Assembly (NCBI GenBank): GCA_002498985.1
Contig: DAJO01000038.1
Coordinates: 1-20,123 of the forward strand
Direction of reading: 5' to 3'
Source: Euryarchaeota archaeon UBA257
GTDB taxonomy: Archaea > Thermoplasmatota > Poseidoniia > Poseidoniales > Thalassarchaeaceae
DNA: 20,123 bases
Position 1 is the stretch's first letter, and each line of letters opens with the position of its first letter. The notes beneath the pieces are model-generated. The model was not told the origin of the DNA and did not search any database. It was given only the letters and a program-made list of their open reading frames with translations. A program made the translations under genes and the position numbers. Below, piece by piece: positions 7,114 through 14,537 of this stretch.

Positions 7114-7992
7114 TTGAAGGTTATTGGAGACGGTGAACTGAAAGGTAGAACCCTATCGCCAATCGTGGCAGTTACCCAGATACCACTCCTCCAGATGCAA
7201 ATCGCCTTTGCAATAGGGTTACTGGGGGTTTACATTGGCTGGCGAGGAATCATTGCTAAAATGACTGGATTCTATGATATGGCGGGGGCATTTAAGTATC
7301 TTCTTTTTGGAATTGTATCTGGAATGATTTTTGCCGTAGCATCAGATGAGATGATATTACAATTCGCCGTAATTGAATCTAAATTAAATATTATTTATGC
7401 TTTTATTGTTTCCTTAATTATTGGAGCATCGGAATCGGCTTTAGTGATGTTCCTACTTGGTAGACCGAAGATAGTCAGTTTACGTGCATCTACTCCCTAT
7501 GGATGGACCTTAGGTCTTGGAATGGGTGCTATGATCACCTCGGTTCTAATTGTTAGGTTATTTGACCCTGTTTTACCACGTTCTGAATTTTCAGGCTTTG
7601 ATGCCATTTCTATTGTAATTGCTCTTTCTATAGCAGTTATTGCATGTCTTGGAAATGCTTTAATTTCTACGTACCAAGGTGTAGGGATATTAACATCTAC
7701 ACGTTTCAAAACATTCTATGTCAGTACTTTGTGTAGAGGTGTACTAATTCTAGGCTTGATATTCGTTTTATGGCAACCTTTGATAATCATATTTTTTTCA
7801 ACTGTAATTTTCTACTACTGGCCAACAGCTCAAACAAAATGGCTACCATTAGGTATGACTCCTGCTGCATCACAAGCATTCCGTAGAACTATGCGTCAAG
7901 ATGAAAAAATTCGTATTGCAGCTAATAATAGAGTGCGTGGAGAAAGAGTAGAAAATACTCAAGAATTACTGGATATCGATAGTGAAGAATAA
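7114..7992 (+). CDS. Multi-pass membrane protein of unknown function
   Basis: I do not recognise this gene. The 292-residue product has about six hydrophobic segments (near 24-42, 59-77, 92-115, 128-148, 163-188 and 206-233). They are followed by a charged tail (245-292) with many Arg, Lys and Glu, likely cytoplasmic. Notable intramembrane residues are in 'GASESALVMFLLGRP' (104-118), 'TPYGWTLGLGMGAM' and 'GNALISTYQGVG'. The layout faintly recalls PrsW/YhfC-type proteins, but no EE or HxxxH-type catalytic pair is visible, so I assign no function. The start is uncertain. TTG at 7114 is the longest option and lies only 24 nt from the divergent srp54 start. ATG at 7195 would give 265 residues and leave a 105-nt divergent spacer. 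Neither has a clear ribosome-binding site. Confidence 0.75.
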   Translation: MKVIGDGELKGRTLSPIVAVTQIPLLQMQIAFAIGLLGVYIGWRGIIAKMTGFYDMAGAFKYLLFGIVSGMIFAVASDEMILQFAVIESKLNIIYAFIVSLIIGASESALVMFLLGRPKIVSLRASTPYGWTLGLGMGAMITSVLIVRLFDPVLPRSEFSGFDAISIVIALSIAVIACLGNALISTYQGVGILTSTRFKTFYVSTLCRGVLILGLIFVLWQPLIIIFFSTVIFYYWPTAQTKWLPLGMTPAASQAFRRTMRQDEKIRIAANNRVRGERVENTQELLDIDSEE

Positions 7993-8076
7993 CTTTGATG
8001 AAAAATTGCAAAATATTGCTTAATCATTACATTTAGAATGGTCGAATAAGTATGATTATATCTGTTCTATTAAGGC

Positions 8077-8082
8077 AGGTGA
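8077..8082 (+). promoter_or_regulatory. Ribosome-binding site of trkA
   Basis: AGGTGA lies four bases before the ATG at 8087 and matches the complement of the archaeal 16S rRNA tail, which fixes the start. An A/T-rich TTATAT at 8056-8061 is about 30 nt upstream of the ATG. If it were the TATA box the leader would be too short to contain this site, so I do not call it a promoter. Confidence 0.65.
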
Positions 8083-8086
8083 AATA

Positions 8087-9505
8087 ATGAGAGTAATTAT
8101 CGCTGGTGCTGGCGAAGTCGGTAGAGGAGTTGCTGAAGCTCTTAGGGAAGAAAAAAGAAGCGTTGCTTTAATCGATCCTGACCCAAGCGCAATAAATGAA
8201 TCTCAATCATTAGACTGCTTGTTAGTGACTGGTTCGGTTCTATCTAGGGATTCTCTTCTAAGAGCAGGGATTAATGATGCTGAGATCATTGTAATGGCAA
8301 CAAACAACGATGAAATAAATCTTCTTTCATGTGCATTCGCCAAAAGAGTCTACAGTGAACAAGTAGGTGATAGAAATGCATCAGGATTAACTGCAATAGC
8401 AGTAATTAGTAATCCGGATTTAATGAACTTAAACAAAGGTGCCGGGCCACTCGAAAAATGGACACGTGCAGATCATATTGTGTGTGCCTCCGATGAGATT
8501 GTAGAACAATTAGCTGCGGGACTGCTTGCTCCCTCAATTGATGAAATACTTGCATTTGGAGATAACTCTTGGATATCTTCTGTAGAAGTGACATCTAAAT
8601 CGGCTTTAATCGGTGTTAAAACTAGTGAAGCAGGAAATATTTTTGTTGACCTACCATCCATTTATGCGATTTCTTCAAGTGAAGGTGGTGGGAAATTAAC
8701 GACGGGTGAGGAAGTAATTTCAGAAGGTGATACTCTCGTTTTTGTTTCTCGTTCCACATCTCAATTCGGACAAATTACTAAAGCAATTGGATGTATTGAT
8801 CCTGAACTCCCAGAGAAACCTCAAGTGGCTATTTTTGGAGCCACACAATTCGGAAATAAATTATCCAAACACTACCTAGACATAGGCTCTGAAGTAGTGG
8901 TAATTGAGCCCGATTTAGATTTTGCAAATGAATTAGTAGGTTCACAAATAGGTATCAATAAAAGATTAGATGTTATTCATGGAGACCCTCAAGATGAGGA
9001 TTTGTTGAGAGAGTTAGGAATAGATCAACAAGATATTACGGTAGCTGCACTTGATGATGATAACCTTAACATCGCAATTTCAATGCGTGCTAAGGATAAA
9101 GGTGTTTCAAGAACAGGTTTACTTCTGAATGACAGGGCACTAGTTGAAGCCGTACAAAGAATTGGATTAACTAGACCAATTAGTAGGCGTTTAGTGACAG
9201 TCACCTCAATACTCAAATCAATCCATATGAATGTACCAGGTGCCTACCAATCGATACCAACAATACCTGAATTAATTTCTATGTCTGCTACATTAAGTTC
9301 AGATAATAATTTGGTGGGAAGAAGTATTTCTGATGCTGAGAATAAAATAGGTTGTAGGATAGTAATGATTGAGAGAATAACTGAAGAAGGAGATTTAGAG
9401 GTCCAAATTCCAACTCAAGTAGAAAGCCTTGAGATGTCAGATAAAATTTATATTTTCTTAGAAAAATCCGACATAAAAAGAGTTGAGAGGTCTTTGGAGA
9501 ACTAA
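8087..9505 (+). CDS. trkA: Trk potassium uptake system peripheral subunit TrkA
   Basis: TrkA is the cytoplasmic nucleotide-binding regulator that gates the TrkH potassium channel. The 472-residue length fits the two-lobed form (RCK_N-RCK_C twice). The first Rossmann domain opens with 'VIIAGAGEVGRGVAEAL' (GAGEVG at 7-12) and an acidic residue at the end of strand two (Asp30), as in NAD-binding members. It is followed by a TrkA-C-like region (about 160-230). The second Rossmann starts near 246 with 'VAIFGATQFGNKL', in which the glycine pattern is degenerate, so the second lobe may bind nucleotide less well or not at all. The second TrkA-C region is about 385-470. The ATG is supported by AGGTGA. 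trkH begins 2 nt after the stop, so the two are surely one operon. Confidence 0.93.
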   Translation: MRVIIAGAGEVGRGVAEALREEKRSVALIDPDPSAINESQSLDCLLVTGSVLSRDSLLRAGINDAEIIVMATNNDEINLLSCAFAKRVYSEQVGDRNASGLTAIAVISNPDLMNLNKGAGPLEKWTRADHIVCASDEIVEQLAAGLLAPSIDEILAFGDNSWISSVEVTSKSALIGVKTSEAGNIFVDLPSIYAISSSEGGGKLTTGEEVISEGDTLVFVSRSTSQFGQITKAIGCIDPELPEKPQVAIFGATQFGNKLSKHYLDIGSEVVVIEPDLDFANELVGSQIGINKRLDVIHGDPQDEDLLRELGIDQQDITVAALDDDNLNIAISMRAKDKGVSRTGLLLNDRALVEAVQRIGLTRPISRRLVTVTSILKSIHMNVPGAYQSIPTIPELISMSATLSSDNNLVGRSISDAENKIGCRIVMIERITEEGDLEVQIPTQVESLEMSDKIYIFLEKSDIKRVERSLEN

Positions 9506-9507
9506 TA

Positions 9508-11088
9508 ATGCGTTGGGATGTAATTGGTTTAGTATTAGGTTGGACGATTAGAGTAGTTTGCGTCCCCCTTTCTTTAGTTGGTTTGTTCAGCTTCTTCACA
9601 GAAGGTCAAGATTATGCAATTAAGACATACTTAATCCCAATAATCATCGCTGTATTTGTTAGTCAATGGTTTATTTTAAGGTCAAAGAAAAATACTAGTC
9701 ATCAAAGAGTCAGAGATAGGGAAGCTTTCGCTTCAGTAGCATTGGGTTGGATTCCGGTAATTCTTCTTGGTTCTATGCCTTTTTGGCTTGGAGGGACCTT
9801 CTATGGGCCCTATCATTTCGGTGACGTAGGCTTTATAGAAATTCTTCGTGGACTACTGTATTCATGGTTCGAATCGATGTCTGGTTTCACAACTACTGGT
9901 GCAACAGTTATTGATTCATCTGTAAGTCCTGTATGCATAAATGCTTTAGAAAATATGGTTGGAGAGGATTTAGACTGTATAGCGGAGCAAAAAAAGAGTA
10001 TCATCCTCTGGCGTTCTTTGACCCAATGGCTTGGAGGTATTGGAGTAATAATGCTCGGTTTAATGATATTTTCTAGTGTTTTAGGAGGTGGAATGAATCT
10101 AGCAAGAGCTGAATTAACCGGCCCATCATTATCTCGATTAAGTCCTAATCTACAGTCCACTGCTAGAAGATTATGGTTAATTTATAGCGTTCTCACTGCT
10201 TTTGAACTGGGGTTATTGTATTATGTAGGAGACATGTCGATTTTTGATTCTGTCAATTATTCAATGACTACTCTTGCCTCAGGTGGTTTCGGTACTACTG
10301 ATGCGGGAATTACTGAGTTTGATTCTGCTTTGATTGAATCCATTGTGATGGTCTTTATGCTACTAACATGTATTAATTACAGTCTTTACCATCTTTTCAT
10401 TGCGGGTAGAACAAAAGAGGCATTGAAAGATGAAGAATTGAGAGTGTATCTATTAATTGTGTTAGTAGCATGGATTGCAATGTCAGTAAATCTTCTTCGC
10501 ACCGACAATTATGGTTACAGTTTCCTAGAGACCTTAAGGCATACAGCATTCCAGGCAATTTCTATTTCTAGTACTGGTTATTCCTCAACTGATTTTTCAA
10601 CATGGCCTGTATTCAGTCAATTCGTTTTACTGTTATTGATGATAGTTGGGGCTTCGGCCGGATCAACAGGGGGTGGTCTCAAAGTCCTCCGTATCCGTGT
10701 TGCTTTCGAACTAGCTAAGAGAGAAGTATTGCGTATTATTCAGCCAAAGAAAGTTATTGCAATGAGGGTAAATGAAGAAGTGATTGATGAAGAGCAAGTA
10801 TTTATCGTGTTAGGGATGATAAGTGCTTGGTTAGTTCTTGCAATGTCTTCAATGTTATTCATTTCATTCCTAGAACCAAGTTGGAGTTTAGATGATGTAC
10901 TCTCAGTAGTAGTATCTTCTCTTGGAAATACTGGTCCTGCTTTAGGTTCCTATGGACCTACTGCAACGTGGTCAAGTATGGGTGAAGTAACTCTATTCTG
11001 GACGTCAATTTTAATGTGGTTTGGTCGTCTTGAGTTACTAACCGTTTTAGTTTTATTACACCCGAAAACTTGGTCTGACGCTCATTAA
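9508..11088 (+). CDS. trkH: Trk potassium transporter membrane subunit TrkH
   Basis: TrkH is the potassium-translocating membrane subunit that pairs with TrkA. The four pore-loop filters are visible: 'SGFTTTGAT' (near 125-133), 'LASGGFGTT' (256-264), 'ISSTGYSST' (353-361) and 'SLGNTGPALG' (471-480). The family hallmark 'ASAGSTGGGLKVLRIR' lies at 382-397 and 'GRLELLTVL' near the C-terminus. At 526 residues it is somewhat longer than common bacterial TrkH. Part of the excess is a loop after filter 1 (about 134-168) with two cysteines (143 and 157), predicted to be outside the membrane. Start ATG 9508 has GGAG about nine bases upstream. The stop codon directly abuts the stop codon of the convergent rfcL gene. 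Confidence 0.95.
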   Translation: MRWDVIGLVLGWTIRVVCVPLSLVGLFSFFTEGQDYAIKTYLIPIIIAVFVSQWFILRSKKNTSHQRVRDREAFASVALGWIPVILLGSMPFWLGGTFYGPYHFGDVGFIEILRGLLYSWFESMSGFTTTGATVIDSSVSPVCINALENMVGEDLDCIAEQKKSIILWRSLTQWLGGIGVIMLGLMIFSSVLGGGMNLARAELTGPSLSRLSPNLQSTARRLWLIYSVLTAFELGLLYYVGDMSIFDSVNYSMTTLASGGFGTTDAGITEFDSALIESIVMVFMLLTCINYSLYHLFIAGRTKEALKDEELRVYLLIVLVAWIAMSVNLLRTDNYGYSFLETLRHTAFQAISISSTGYSSTDFSTWPVFSQFVLLLLMIVGASAGSTGGGLKVLRIRVAFELAKREVLRIIQPKKVIAMRVNEEVIDEEQVFIVLGMISAWLVLAMSSMLFISFLEPSWSLDDVLSVVVSSLGNTGPALGSYGPTATWSSMGEVTLFWTSILMWFGRLELLTVLVLLHPKTWSDAH

Positions 11089-12603
11089 TCAGAATGAATC
11101 AAGTGTGAATTGAGTCCCTGAAGGTTCTTTATTTTCTTCTTCTACTTTCTCTTCTGAATCGAACTTAATGTCTTGATCTAAGTCATAGTTATCATCCTCA
11201 ATCTCTTCATTGAATGCTTCAATAATTTTCATTCCCATTGGCTTCGACTTAGCAATTCCATAGAGTGACAAGTGGTCATCAGGAGTTAAATTTAGTTTTT
11301 TTGATAATGATAAATCCATGGGGTCACCTCCAATTTCAGAATCATGAACTGCTAAAAGATTAGGCCACAATTCTTCCCTAATAGATGCTTTACTAGTATC
11401 TAATTGTTTACTTAAATTATCAATAATCGAACTTCTAATACCCGAACCACCTCTTCTAAGGAAATTTGGATATGTGATGAAGGGGTCTCTTGCAGAGTCG
11501 ATAGGCTTCATTGCAACCGCTGCTTGCGCAGATAAGACCGAACCCCAATACCAAGACCTGTAAGCTCTGTTCTTGTATTTTGTAGCTAAGGCCCTATCTG
11601 CACTAACCATTGCTGTGCTTAATTCCTCCAATGTCCTATTATCAAATACACTTTGATTATTCCAAGTAAACCAAGAAATCATTTGGTCAGGATCTTTATC
11701 TGAATTAAGCAGTATTTTCCCTGCATCTTTGCCCGATTTACTTTTGTAAACTGCTTGTAATGCCTTGAAAACATCTATTTGAGAATCTCTCACTGCTACT
11801 GAGGCCAAGTCTCTTACTGCTGCCAAGTCAATATGCTCACCTGAAATAACTGAAACTGCTTGTAAATCTCTCACTAATGCCCTTAAGTCTCCAGGATTCC
11901 CACCTATTAGAGATTCAAGCGCTTCAGGGTCTATCGAATATCCTTCCGCATCCAAGACTCTTCTTGAAATCTTTCGCATATTCATTTTTTCTACTCTCTT
12001 GAACATTATTTGTTCAGCAAGTTTTAGTACACGATTTTTATTTTTTTTCCAACTTCTGCCACTTCCCCATAGTTTCATTGGTTCATTACATGTCATAATT
12101 ATAGGTTGTTTAGTTTTTCTTAGAAGGTTAATTAATTCGGCTTTACCCCCAGAATCTCCCTTTAATTTTTCCTCATCTCCACTGATTCTTTTCTCAATTG
12201 ATTCATCATTAAGTTCAGCAAAACTTCCACTCAAATGGTCAACCTCATCTAATAGAATCAGAGTTCTGCCATTTTTCTTCTTTTCGCCCGAAAATTGGTC
12301 TAATGAAATGTGTTGAGAACCCCTAGTAGCGGCTTTTCTAATAGCAGCAGCGTTTCTTTCTTCAGAAGCATTCAGTTCTATAACTGTCCAACCTTTTTCA
12401 TTGCCAATTGCTTTTGCCAGAGTTGTTTTACCTACTCCTGGTGGGCCTGAAAGTAATATTCCCTTTTTATCAGGTGGATTGGGAGAGTCCCATTGTTCTA
12501 ACCAGGTTCTGATTTTTCTTAACTGGGTATCATTACCTTCCATTTTTTGTATTGAAGTCGGCCTATATCTTTCGGTCCAATCTTCAACCAAGTGCTCTGC
12601 CAC
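11089..12603 (-). CDS. rfcL: Replication factor C large subunit
   Basis: RfcL is the large subunit of the archaeal clamp loader, which with RfcS subunits opens PCNA and loads it on primed DNA. 'EDWTERYRPTSIQKMEGN' at the N-terminus, Walker A GPPGVGKT (53-60), Walker B 'LILLDEVDHL' (DEVD 119-122) and sensor-1 'PIIMTCNEP' mark the AAA+ module; a helical collar domain follows. The C-terminal part is acidic (about 465-493) and ends in 'GTQFTLDSF'. That fits a PCNA-interacting (PIP-box-like) Q-x-x-L-x-x-F motif placed at the very end, as in other archaeal large subunits. Length is 504 residues, normal. The start is GTG at 12603, with no visible Shine-Dalgarno sequence. It lies 35 nt downstream of the glycyl-tRNA synthetase gene on the same strand. 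The small subunit is not in the window. Confidence 0.95.
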   Translation of the reverse strand: MAEHLVEDWTERYRPTSIQKMEGNDTQLRKIRTWLEQWDSPNPPDKKGILLSGPPGVGKTTLAKAIGNEKGWTVIELNASEERNAAAIRKAATRGSQHISLDQFSGEKKKNGRTLILLDEVDHLSGSFAELNDESIEKRISGDEEKLKGDSGGKAELINLLRKTKQPIIMTCNEPMKLWGSGRSWKKNKNRVLKLAEQIMFKRVEKMNMRKISRRVLDAEGYSIDPEALESLIGGNPGDLRALVRDLQAVSVISGEHIDLAAVRDLASVAVRDSQIDVFKALQAVYKSKSGKDAGKILLNSDKDPDQMISWFTWNNQSVFDNRTLEELSTAMVSADRALATKYKNRAYRSWYWGSVLSAQAAVAMKPIDSARDPFITYPNFLRRGGSGIRSSIIDNLSKQLDTSKASIREELWPNLLAVHDSEIGGDPMDLSLSKKLNLTPDDHLSLYGIAKSKPMGMKIIEAFNEEIEDDNYDLDQDIKFDSEEKVEEENKEPSGTQFTLDSF

Positions 12604-12638
12604 GAGTCTTGCTTAAGTTGGCGCTTATTGAAGATTAT

Positions 12639-14357
12639 TCAAAATAATGTTGAAACCATATTCGAGTTTATTAGTATTAATAGTTCATTAATCTCAGCTC
12701 GGATTTGTTTTTGATCATCTCTTCTTCTTATTGTAACAGTATTATCTTCGAGCGATTGATGGTCAACAGTAATCGCCCAAGGAACACCAATTTCATCAGC
12801 TCTAGCGTATCTTCTACCAATTGATTTACTTGAGTCAATAAGACATTTGACGCCCTTTATTTGATTAATTTGAGAATTTAGTTTCCTTGCTGCCATCCCC
12901 ATCCCATCTTTCTCAAACAAAGGTAAAACAATGAGATCTGCTGGCGCAACTGATTCTTTTAACTTGAGCAGATTATAATTTTCTCCTTCCTTTTCTGTTT
13001 CTTCATAAGCATGATCTAAGATATGCCAAATTATTCTATCGATACCGAAAGCAGGTTCTATTACATGCGGTGTGAACCATTCTCCTGCAATGCTATTGTG
13101 GACCATTTTCTTTTCTACCATCTGTTCAGTAATCTCTACGTTAGTCCCATCACTCAGTTCCAATTTAAATGGTAAGTTATCTGGTAACTGAATCAAATTT
13201 TCTAGAGCTGCTAGAACTAGACCTGCTCTAGCTCTAAACATTGGTCCTAGGACTGAAGTTTTAGGTGATAGAATTTCTTTATTTTCAACTTTCACTTCTT
13301 CAAATTCTCTCCAAGCTCTCAATGAACTTGAGTTAGAGTGTTTTTCATGAGATAGCAAGTCATGACAAGTCCTGTTTGCAATCCCTACGCATTCAATCCA
13401 ACCATGTTCTCCCAGAATCTCACAGTCCCAACAATCTTCAGCATAATGGGCCATTTCATTACCTTCATGCTGCCTGAATCTTATTTTAGAAGGATTAATG
13501 CCTACTCTAACTAGGAAATCCCATGTCCTCGATAAGAAAAGACCTACCGTACTATCTTTAATCACATTATTATTGATAGCGTCTTGGAAAGTCATTTTAA
13601 CTTCTTTATGTTTATCCCCATTTGGATCTGGTATCAGAGAAATCTTCTCAGTATTCATCGATAAGTCTACTAAAGGTGGGTTTTCAGGGTCTATGAAATA
13701 TTCTAATTCTGCCATATTAAATTCTCTTAATCTAATCATTCCCTGTCTAGGACTTATTTCATTCCTATATCCCTTACCTGTTTGAATGGCTCCAAATGGT
13801 AATTTCTGTCTAAAATGCCGGTATAATGAGGGATAGAGCATGAACATTCCCTGAGCTGTTTCAGGTCTCATATATGCTTGTCTACTAGATTTCATGGCTC
13901 CAATCTTTGTTCCAAACATTAGATTCATCGGTTTCGAAGGAGTCCATTGTGATTTTTCACAATTCGGACAACATATTTTTTCTGAACTCAAAATACTATC
14001 AATTTCCTCCGAATCTAGTATGTCTGGATTCGGATGAAATCCTTCTATCAATTGATCTGCTCTGAAAGCGCTAGAACAGTTTTCACATTGCGTCATCAAA
14101 TCATTAAATTCACCGACATGGCCACTTGCGACCAATACATTTTCAGGTGTAATTGTGGGCGAATCTATTTCAACAATATCTCCATTTATTGTCCAATGTT
14201 CAATCCAATTCTGAATCACTCTCCTTCTAATCGACGCCCCAACAGGGCCATAATCAATTAATCCAGAAACTCCGCCATATATCTCGAAAGCAGGAAGTAC
14301 AATACCTCTTCTCTTCAGCATTGCTGAGAGTCTCTCAATACGCTTCTCATCAGTCAT
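12639..14357 (-). CDS. glyS: Glycyl-tRNA synthetase, alpha2 type
   Basis: This class II aminoacyl-tRNA synthetase charges tRNA-Gly. It is the homodimeric form typical of archaea and eukaryotes (572 residues). The N-terminus has 'RRGIVLPAFEIYGGVSGLID', as expected. A zinc-ribbon-like insertion is shown by CxxC pairs at Cys91/Cys94 and Cys130/Cys133. 'YMRPETAQGMF' (162-172), motif 2 'GKGYRNEISPRQG' (194-206) and motif 3 'FGIDRIIWHIL' follow, then the anticodon-binding domain from about 460 with 'PADLIVLPLFEKDGMG' and 'KSIGRRYARADEIGVPWAIT'. The start is ATG at 14357, without a clear Shine-Dalgarno site. The gene is divergent from the Lhr-like helicase and upstream of rfcL in the same orientation. 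Confidence 0.95.
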   Translation of the reverse strand: MTDEKRIERLSAMLKRRGIVLPAFEIYGGVSGLIDYGPVGASIRRRVIQNWIEHWTINGDIVEIDSPTITPENVLVASGHVGEFNDLMTQCENCSSAFRADQLIEGFHPNPDILDSEEIDSILSSEKICCPNCEKSQWTPSKPMNLMFGTKIGAMKSSRQAYMRPETAQGMFMLYPSLYRHFRQKLPFGAIQTGKGYRNEISPRQGMIRLREFNMAELEYFIDPENPPLVDLSMNTEKISLIPDPNGDKHKEVKMTFQDAINNNVIKDSTVGLFLSRTWDFLVRVGINPSKIRFRQHEGNEMAHYAEDCWDCEILGEHGWIECVGIANRTCHDLLSHEKHSNSSSLRAWREFEEVKVENKEILSPKTSVLGPMFRARAGLVLAALENLIQLPDNLPFKLELSDGTNVEITEQMVEKKMVHNSIAGEWFTPHVIEPAFGIDRIIWHILDHAYEETEKEGENYNLLKLKESVAPADLIVLPLFEKDGMGMAARKLNSQINQIKGVKCLIDSSKSIGRRYARADEIGVPWAITVDHQSLEDNTVTIRRRDDQKQIRAEINELLILINSNMVSTLF

Positions 14358-14537
14358 ATTATGGACGTTTGAATCAGTGTTTACCTTTCAAGCCATCCTT
14401 AGTTGATTAGAATAAAAATTGATTATTTAGTGTTTTCAGTGTTTTTCGGATTTTTATTTTTCGTAGGCATATGTTAATGAATTAATCCAACATTATAAGT
14501 ACTCAATCGATACGCTCCGGGTCGCGGTGTATATTAA
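14358..14537. other. A/T-rich divergent intergenic region
   Basis: The spacer of 180 nt separates the divergent glycyl-tRNA synthetase and Lhr-like helicase genes and is the largest non-coding gap in the window. Positions 14410-14465 are strongly A/T-rich with several T-runs. I find no tRNA, small ORF with a ribosome-binding site, or strong hairpin in it. It should hold the promoters of both genes. Confidence 0.6.
14493..14500 (+). promoter_or_regulatory. Candidate TATA box for the Lhr-like helicase gene
   Basis: TTATAAGT is the best archaeal TATA-like element in the divergent spacer. Its centre is about 42 nt from the ATG at 14538, so transcription would start near 14522. That leaves a short leader containing GGTG (14526-14529), a usable Shine-Dalgarno sequence eight bases before the ATG. 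The region is A/T-rich, so this is tentative. Confidence 0.4.

Noticed and set aside
7104..7995. Intramembrane protease (PrsW/CPBP/YhfC-like) call for the membrane protein
   Set aside because: Topology is vaguely similar but I see no catalytic Glu-Glu or His motifs in the helices.
7993..8086. Possible small RNA or promoter in the trkA upstream spacer
   Set aside because: It is only A/T-rich, with no stable stem, and the best TATA-like element is too close to the start to agree with the clear Shine-Dalgarno site.
11999..12616. Plus-strand open frames opposite rfcL
   Set aside because: They are antisense shadows of an intact, motif-complete clamp-loader gene.
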